A stretch of DNA of 64,000 nucleotides from contig CM060734.1 of assembly GCA_030704615.1 (NCBI GenBank), positions 25,232,001 to 25,296,000 on the forward strand. The letters are read 5' to 3'. The notes beneath the pieces are model-generated. The model saw only the letters and a list, made by a program, of their open reading frames with translations. It was not told the DNA's origin and did no database searches. This stretch comes from Takakia lepidozioides. Taxonomy: Eukaryota > Streptophyta > Takakiopsida > Takakiales > Takakiaceae. The translations under genes and the position numbers were made by a program. Below are positions 57,401 through 64,000 of this stretch, piece after piece. Within the stretch, counting starts at the first letter, position 1. Every line of letters starts with the position of its first letter.

Positions 57401-59880
57401 GCAGTCACCAAAAACCGAAATTCGGCGCCATTTTTCCATTTCTAGGCCCACTCACATCCGCCCCAACCTGGGAAAATGGTGTCGAATATGCATTTCAGGG
57501 ACCTCATTGTGTTTTTCATGAATGCAGGTACTGCAAGTTCTCCCTTTTGGAGAAAGGTCATCTGTCTTTCGAGCCACCATTCTTCCTGGCATGGAGGAAC
57601 CCTGGGGCTGACTCCATGTACACTGACGATATTGTGAAGGAGTGGCATCTGGAACATTTGCGTGATTGCCCTTGGTATGTGGACCTTCCACCTGGCTCGC
57701 TCGACCCATCCGAGTTTCAATTGAAGCTGGATGCTGAATTCTGACGAAACCGGGCTCCGCTGCCTCCGTTGGGTGCAAAAGAGGCAAAAGCGCTTGCAAA
57801 CTCCAGGAAAGCGGCAGAGCTTGCTCAGGCAGGAATTCAGGAGAAATTGCATGAGAAGAGTAAAGGCCAAAGGAAAAGGACAAGGAAACAGGTGAGTGCA
57901 GTAACACCCAAAAAGAAGAAAACCATCGGGCATCGGAGGAGGCGCAGGAGGGGACCCAAGAGAGTGACTCGGACGACGACTTTGTTCAAGGTCCTGCAAC
58001 TGCTGTTGCTCCTACCCAGTCACCGGTCGTCCGGGTTCCCAAGTCAGTTCGGAGTGGGACTGGCTCTGCCAAGAAGTTGGCATTTGAGGGCGAGCCTACA
58101 CGGCGGTATTCGGCGGTGACGTTTACGCACAGGCAAAAGCTAGAACCTCCAACCATCATCCAATGCGTCAATGAGAGCTTCCTTGACGCTCTCGCTGCCA
58201 GGGCGAAGGAAGGTGGCACACAACAAGTCTCTGGCGGAGCAGAAGGGGAAAGCCAAGAAGAGGGCTGCCGGTACAGAGCCTAAAGACACCCCTGGTTTTG
58301 AAGCCATGATGGAATTCTTCACGGCTGTGAGCACGAATTGCAAGAGCACTCGGGGGGGGGGGGGGGGTTGAGGTGGAGAGAGCTTGCGACATGATTCTCC
58401 TTGACACTCTAGATGGGGAGCTGCTGGAGGGCCTGGATGGTGTACCCACCTGGAACAGGTTTACTGAGGACTACTGGAAAGCCGGGTTTGGGCTGGCGGG
58501 GATGCTTCTGGATGACGGTGGATGTGTGGTTGTCCTTGCCACGAGAGGGAAGACCACAGAGAATGCGGTGGCAAGGTGGACACCGAAAAGTGTCACCCCG
58601 GTCCTCCTCAGAAAATGGTTCTGCATCAGTACACAGGGGTGCAAACAGAGGGCCAAAGTGTAAGTTATCAATCTATTGCATTCACTTCATATTGTGGTGT
58701 ATGTTAAGTAGACCCTGGAGTTGATCCCTTCTTTGTTGGATGTGCAAACATTGGTGTTTGAGGCATATTGCTTTGTGAAGAGAGGGTCTACGTTCAAATT
58801 CCGCAACGACGGTCGTCTTGTTGATGCCGCTGTGGACCCTGTAACCTACGATGTCCTCTACAACTATGTGCCCCACTCCAGTATGCCGAAGGACACAAAG
58901 ACAGGCAAACCGTGGCGGTACAGCCGGACCCAGAGCCCTGCTTTCATCCAAACCCTCATGGAGACGTGCTCGGATGTCCAAGGGCGGATTCTGGACCTCA
59001 CATGCGGCATGGGTAAGCCTTCACGTGCTCAGTTTGTCCCCTGGCCCGATTGCAATTGCATGCCGCAAGCTATTAACCGCCCGCTTTGTTCCTCAGGTGC
59101 TTCAATGTGGGCAGGGACGTTGTCTGACAGGCATGTGTTCGCCTTCGAGCCAGATACTGCCCTCCACAACTCGGAACTTGCAGTGAACGTCTGCCGAAAG
59201 AGGAAGAGGCATCCTCGGAGGATGAGGAAAAATCCGAGAAGGAGCAGGGGGAGGAAGTTGGGATCGAGGCCGAGGAGCCCCCGAGTTACGAGTGAGTGGT
59301 GGCATTGTAAGTTGCCTCCAGATTTCGTGAGGCACCTCCTTCCGCTCTCTTATTTCATTGAAAACCCTTTCTGGTTGTGCTGGTATTGACATTCTTGAAG
59401 TGGATTTGTTCTTATTGTAGGATGCCAAGTACTGCCGGAGGGACGTCTACACCGGAGTTCATGGGCAGGAGGAACGTGCCTTTTTTTGCCAGGGGGGATT
59501 TCATGCCTAGTCCAGAAAGGGAGTACATCCTTCCTACTTATGCTGCCCGGCTTGCTTCGGTGTCCATTAGGAGGTGTTCCGAACGTAGTCGTGTACAGCA
59601 GATTTTAGACGAGGCAAGCCTCAAGAAAATGAAGATGAGGGAGGAGGCAGCAGCTATTAGAGCCCGTCGGGCTCGTAGATTTGTGTTGGATTCTGCTGAG
59701 GAAAGTGGGGGAGAAGAGGCAGAAGATTCCCAGGAGGTGAGGTGGACAGTCCCCCAAGGAGAGGACGGGATTTTTGAGAGGCATAGTGGAACTGATGCAT
59801 CACAGAGCTCGGAGGATGAGGGGGATGAGGGGGATGAGGAAGAAGGTGGGGCAAGTTCCTCGGAGGGTGTAGGAGAGTAG
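54410..59880 (+). pseudogene. ParB-like / methyltransferase-like protein, copy 2 (frames broken)
   Basis: Paralogue of the gene at 43.9-49.5 kb, with segments in the same order. KLRIPLSLVSLQVVRPALPG and FRDGYRMGLPFYVSL (55.02-55.16 kb) are followed by MFYVWDG with the DGNHR box broken by one extra and one missing base near 55305-55330, and FAVDCVVLKVAGPKDR. TFDMWMNRMTWWFQ (about 56.3 kb) precedes LFFREIADARWSHKF. RYCKF begins after the intron 56654-57527. CDMILLDTLDG near 58390 stands where motif IV (DPPY-like) is expected. It is followed by DYWKAGFGLAGMLLDDGGCV. SPAFIQTLMETC and ILDLTCGMG|ASMWAG with VFAFEPD form the SAM-binding block. A Ser/Glu-rich tail (from 59421) ends at 59880. Frames change at least eight times, including at a 16-G run at 58352. 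It is either a pseudogene or heavily affected by assembly indels. Exon limits shared with copy 1 show DNA-level duplication. Confidence 0.75.
56740..57460 (+). repeat. intron array of 95-bp units with two hairpins each
   Basis: A tandem repeat of 94-96 bp fills the 874-bp intron 56654-57527. Each unit has a perfect hairpin, GGGACTTAGCC and GGCTAAGTCCC around ATTTTCG, starting at 56839, 56934, 57029, 57124 and 57218 (variant at 57314). Each unit also has a near-palindrome, CTGGAAATTCGGCGCC followed by ATTTTCCAG. The GGAAATTCGGCGCC word is shared with the array at 52.0-53.3 kb. Inverted half-units at both ends (56731 and 57349) have the opposite orientation. Confidence 0.92.
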
Positions 59881-60555
59881 TGCCCATTCCGGCTATGACA
59901 GTTACAACACACTTGTATAGCCGTGGCTTGCCACAAAATTTGCAATAAAATGTTGCATTTCAAGTCCACTGGTGCCACATTCCAACTTCACATGACCCTA
60001 TTTCCGTGCCTCCTAACCCTATTTCCGTGGACTCACAATGGTCTGCTCATGTTTTTTTTTTTTTCCGCTCATGCTCATGCCGCTCATGAAATAGCAGCCC
60101 CCCATGTAACTTACCCTCAAATATATATATATATATTAGGAATTTTTCAGACCCTTTCAATATACATAGTCTGTATGTGGGGGTATTTAATTAACCCCCT
60201 TCTGTTCATGCACGTGATAGGTACATTAACCCTTGGTGCACCCCCCGGGCACCATCGTGCACACCTTCATGCCCCGATTCTAGGTCTTGAATGCCTGTCT
60301 GCCCCTATCACACCAGCTCCGCTCGTCATCTCATGATCAGACTCGACACTATAAGAAAACAAACATAGCTTTGTCTTGTTTGTCTCTCACGATCAAACTC
60401 GACACAAAGAAAACAAACAGATGCAACAGTGGCAGGGAAGACAAAAAAAACGCTAAGTCCCCTCTACTCATGACTGGATGGATGAATGTAGCGATACATG
60501 GATGGATTTTGGGTTTTCCATCAACACACAAACCACTAAAGTTTTTCATGTATCA
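59881..60555. other. intergenic 3' flank
   Basis: Contains a T-run (60051-60064), a (TA)n run (60121-60137) and two similar GATCAAACTCGACAC words. No gene seen. Confidence 0.5.
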
Positions 60556-61395
60556 CCACAGAAGTAATATCAATCACTGGTGTGTATGTAATCACTCATG
60601 CGTAACCACTGGCCGAGTGGTTCCAGTTACTAAATGGTCTGTAACCACTCACTCTACACCACTCTCAAAGTGGTACCAATCAATGGGGGTCTTTAACCAC
60701 TCCAGATCTACGTATATTGTCCCCGTCCACGTGAAATAATATAGTTCATAATTAAAATATATTTCGAAATGATAAATCTTAAATAAAATTTGAATTATTA
60801 CACGTGGAGTAGCAAGTGGTTTCAATCACCTCCCATCACTCAGGTGTCTTCAACCATTCATAACCCACCACAGAAGTGGTACCAATCACTCACGTGTATG
60901 TAACCACTCACAAATGCCCACTTGAAGAGTGGTTCCAGTTACAAAAGGGTCTTAACCACTCACATTCCACCACTGTGCAAGTGGTACCAATCACTGGGGG
61001 GTCTTTAACCACTCCAGATCTACGTATACTATCCTCGTCCACGTGGAATAATATATTTTGAAATGATAAAAATCTAAAAAAATAATTATTACACGTGGAG
61101 TAGAAAGTGGTTTCAACCACTTCCCATCACTGAGGTGTTTTTAACCACTCATAATTTATCACTGTACCTGTCCATGTCGGATATTATCATTATTAATATA
61201 AATATTTGACCAAATGTCGAATAATAAATATAAAATTAAATATTACACGTGGATTACTTAGTGGTTGAAACCACTTCCAACCACTCCATATGATGCCACC
61301 GTGGCATTTCATCGGAATTAACCACTGGCCAGTGGTTACCATTACTTGGAGTGATTTATAGAGTGGTAAAAGACAATAGTGGTTAAGGGGGCCAA
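60556..61395. repeat. ACCACT/AGTGGT inverted-motif cluster
   Basis: Many pairs such as ACCACTGGCCGAGTGGTTCC and CCACTCTCAAAGTGGTACCA occur across about 830 bp. A longer internal tandem duplication is also present: CTTTAACCACTCCAGATCTA at about 60690 and 61009, with ATTACACGTGGAGTAG at 60798 and 61088. The vocabulary matches 30340-30730. No coding sequence. Confidence 0.7.
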
Positions 61396-61447
61396 TGGTT
61401 ATTCCGCGTTTTCCTTCTAGTGAATGAAAGTCCTACCAGTTTGGGTT

Positions 61448-61485
61448 GCCTAAAATTGAGTGCGGTGGCGCACTCAGTTTTAGGC
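61448..61485. repeat. 17-bp-stem hairpin
   Basis: Arms GCCTAAAATTGAGTGCG (61448-61464) and CGCACTCAGTTTTAGGC (61469-61485) pair with one mismatch around GTGG. GCCTAA termini recall the MITE family at the left of the window. Could be an internally collapsed element. Confidence 0.8.
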
Positions 61486-61599
61486 TCAAAAATTAAGCAT
61501 AACAATGTGGGAGAGGAAGTGACAGAGGAGCAATTGAGTGCGTATGGATGGAGTCCATGAAATGTATATGATAGGACGGAGGGATCTGTTGAAAGGGGT

Positions 61600-62040
61600 C
61601 CAGAAATTGACTAGAAGCCCTCAACGACCCTGGGCGGCTAGGGCTCATCTACTGGGGTATCGTCAGACACCTCGCCTCAAAATTCAATGGTCTCCACTCC
61701 CTTCATATTCTCCATCCACAGTCATGCCGTCACTCCCCAACCGCACGTTCTTTGCTCATCTTGCGGCAAATGCGTATTAGCCTACAAACAGACCTGCCAG
61801 GTTATCCTAACACGGTGTCTCCATTAGAAGCCACCGGGATCTCAAGCCCTTTCCTCCCCCAATTTGAAGCATCTCACCCCCGCTAGAAAACACCCATCCT
61901 CAACTACTTCAAGGCACGACATATCACTAACCTCACCCAACTCGCCACTGCCACCGGTACCAAGCTAATAACCCCCGTGAATACACTCTGAAATACTCAA
62001 GAGCCACTACTATGACCTGCTGGTTCCTCCTATACCTCCG
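61600..62040 (+). other. possible LINE 3' remnant
   Basis: One frame reads ILNYFKARHITNLTQLATAT near 61890-61960 after a stop. This resembles the connector region of plant and algal non-LTR reverse transcriptases. Frames are broken; weak call. Confidence 0.25.
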
Positions 62041-62067
62041 TACCTTATTTTGGGGGATTGCTATTCT

Positions 62068-62117
62068 GTGAGCAGAACCCGTGAGCAGAAAATTTCGTGA
62101 GCAGAATTCTGCTCACG
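62068..62117. repeat. GTGAGCAGAA direct repeats ending in a perfect palindrome
   Basis: GTGAGCAGAA occurs at 62069, 62081 and 62097. The last copy forms a perfect 22-bp palindrome at 62096-62117 (CGTGAGCAGAA and its exact complement). Function unknown. Confidence 0.85.
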
Positions 62118-62734
62118 CTTGAGGATCTGGTCACCTATAACCGTTGACACCAGTTCGGCTTAGAGGACCTATTACTGCGGACAGTGGCCAGTATAAAATG
62201 CATACTGACAAGCTCGTTATGGATGAACGATGGATGAATGGTGGATGAATGTCAGTTGGACGAATGGCACATGGATGAATGCAGTAAGTGGATGAATGAA
62301 AAAATACAAAGCAGTTTTTTAGTAGTGGTTGCCAAATCCCCCGAGCTCCAGAGTGAACCTCTGCCAGTCTTGCTAGTGTTGCTTGCAAACGAACTATGAA
62401 AGTGCAGTTTGTATGTTCTGCATTGTCGAGACTCAATTACCACTGTTCATAGCAGGAAACATTTGTTCAGCATGCTAAAAAGTGTCATTCATGATGCTGC
62501 AGTCTGTATGTTTTGGCCAGCTTACATACCAAGGCATAACCACCCATCCTATTGTATTGTTGGCCCACAAACTAGTTTAGTTTTGGGTTCTTTGTATCAC
62601 TCCATACCAAAGTGACTGAGCAGTAAGAATCCATGTCCAAATAAGGAACCATTGATCACTATTGTCGTGCGCATACATATCGCTACACAACTACATCGCT
62701 GTTCAAAACCACACAACACATGTGCACGCCACAC

Positions 62735-62850
62735 ACTAGTATACCACTAGTCCACCACTAGTCCAGCCACTAGTCCAACCACTAGGCTACAACTAGTCAG
62801 TCATTAGGCTGCCACTATGCTGCCCACTATGGCAGTCACTAGTCCACACA
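62735..62850. repeat. CCACTAGTCCA tandem repeats
   Basis: ACTAGTCC-type words recur about every 10-13 bp, with variants CACTAGGCT. They lie just outside the 3' side of the minus-strand Ty3 remnant and might belong to its untranslated region or LTR, which I could not delimit. Confidence 0.6.
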
Positions 62851-63110
62851 ATCGCCCCCCTAGCTGGTGCTTAGGTCCCTCTAAGTCCAGGTAGCCACAA
62901 GATGTGATAGTGACCATAGCCTCACTAAGTCCTCCACCACTATCCCCACTACACTCAAACTGGATAGATCAAGAGGCCGGGTGCAAGAGTTGCCCCATCG
63001 TTAGTCGCCGTCTTGCAACCTGTGAACTTGAGCATGGGATCTCGTGTATTGACTCCTATGAGCTCGGCCTCCTATGTCTTGTTAGCTGCCTCTAGTCATG
63101 TCCACTGCCA

Positions 63111-64000
63111 CTATCCCAAGCAGTGTGGACATAACCAATCTCCATCAGGAACCCTCTCAAGAGGTGGTGTCAAGCATCCCATATGCCAACCTCTTGAGCA
63201 TCGATCATACACCAGTATGGTGGCTGCCTCTTTGGCAGACCCACAGAGCATGCACCTCAAACCTGCAGGTACCACTGCCAACTTTGGGTCAACTCTGCCA
63301 TCGACATTGGGAAGGTGACATGGTGCACAATTACGCACATGGTCTTTCCAAGTCATGCCATCCCGACCCTCCAAGATCAGGACTCCTGAGGGCAACACCT
63401 CTCGAACCCTCAGAATAACACGCCCTGCAGTGACATCTAGGGTCGTAGGAGCAGTCTGCTACAAATAAACATAGGCACCCGGGCTAAACCGCCGAACCCC
63501 AGGATGATATCCTCGACCACGTATAGTGGCATACCTCAACATATCACGGTGTTATGCAATGGCAAGGTTCTCAAAAGCCATGGGCATGACTTTCTTGAAC
63601 AACTCTGCACGCTGATCACATGCACGTACCCACACGTTCGGATCGTCAAGGTTAAGGACTTGAGCAGTGTCCCTACGAATGGCTGCATGCAAATCCGGCT
63701 CTCGGCCAAAGAGAAGGAAATATGGTGAGAAGGAGGCAAGTGATGCTTGTTTGCTGAACCTTTAGCCCATGGCTAACCAAGGCACCTGAAGATCCCAATC
63801 TCCTAGGTGTCATTTCTGCAAGCCATACTTGCGCAAACCCCTCTTCACCGTCTGAACAACTCGCTCTGCCAAGCCATCGGCCTCAGGATGATCCCGAGAA
63901 GTGGTGCGGTGGTCTATCAAGGCTTTATCACACCAAGCCTGAAACTCCCCTAAGAACTCTCTCCCTTGGTCCGTGAGTACCTCAGCTGGAGCACCGAATC
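63111..64000 (-). pseudogene. Ty3-type integrase with C-terminal PHD finger, partial
   Basis: Runs off the right edge. Minus-strand translation gives VLTDQGREFLGEF, then HRTTSRDHPEADGLAERVVQ, carrying the second Asp and the Glu of the integrase DDE triad. LLFGREPDL follows, then the C-terminal domain (HRDMLRYATIRGRGYHPGVR) and a PHD finger: RCMLCGSA, YDRCSRGWHMGCLTPPLER and WLCPHC (C4HC3 pattern). Stops interrupt it at positions including 63821, TAA after AIA and TAG after YVYL, where Gln codons would be expected. It is therefore a decayed copy. A PHD finger in place of a chromodomain would steer integration to particular histone marks (family inference). Confidence 0.85.

Overview
The window looks like nuclear DNA from a large, repeat-rich plant-lineage genome. 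A streptophyte green alga of the Chara type is my best guess (inference, about 0.6). Evidence: genes are split by GT-AG introns, many of them 70-110 bp; there is a plant-type purple acid phosphatase; the transposons are plant-like (MULE with SWIM zinc finger, Ty3 integrase with a PHD finger, LINEs, MITEs, tRNA-derived SINEs). A 500-base run of N at 50195-50694 marks a draft assembly. The only ordinary host gene I recognise is the phosphatase at 12.2-16.4 kb; nearly everything else is mobile or repetitive.

Layout. 0-12 kb: MITEs with TACCGT termini, a SINE, short tandem repeats, and a stretch (8.3-9.6 kb) that looks organelle-derived. 12.2-16.4 kb: purple acid phosphatase on the minus strand, six exons, 5' end not found, two single-base frame breaks. 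17.5-18.9 kb: a MITE with a piggyBac-like MITE nested inside. 19.1-27.4 kb: a SINE and scrambled, partly inverted LINE remnants including a reverse transcriptase and a chromodomain. 27.6-28.3 kb: fifteen short hairpins in tandem. 28.4-31.6 kb: CAGACTG-rich repeats and a dead MULE fragment. 32.3-34.6 kb: a tandem satellite broken by SINE copies. 35.3-39.0 kb: a Gln/Thr-rich multi-exon gene of unknown function.

39.6-49.5 kb is the centre of interest. A MULE transposase gene (minus) and a multi-exon gene (plus) diverge from a shared upstream region. The plus-strand gene encodes a ParB/sulfiredoxin-like DGNHR domain followed by a DNA amino-methyltransferase-like domain. The same divergent pair recurs, more decayed, at 50.7-59.9 kb. 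Both methyltransferase-like genes share intron positions, and in both the same intron carries an array of short inverted repeats with different sequences in the two copies. The right edge (63.1-64.0 kb) holds the integrase end of a decayed Ty3 element.

How the parts may work together (inference): the MULE and the ParB-methyltransferase gene look like a linked pair that duplicated together, so the methyltransferase-like gene may be transposon cargo. Whether it still methylates DNA is doubtful, because the expected catalytic DPPY-type motif is not intact in the readable copy. Single-base frame breaks recur in unrelated genes, so either assembly indels or widespread decay must be considered throughout.
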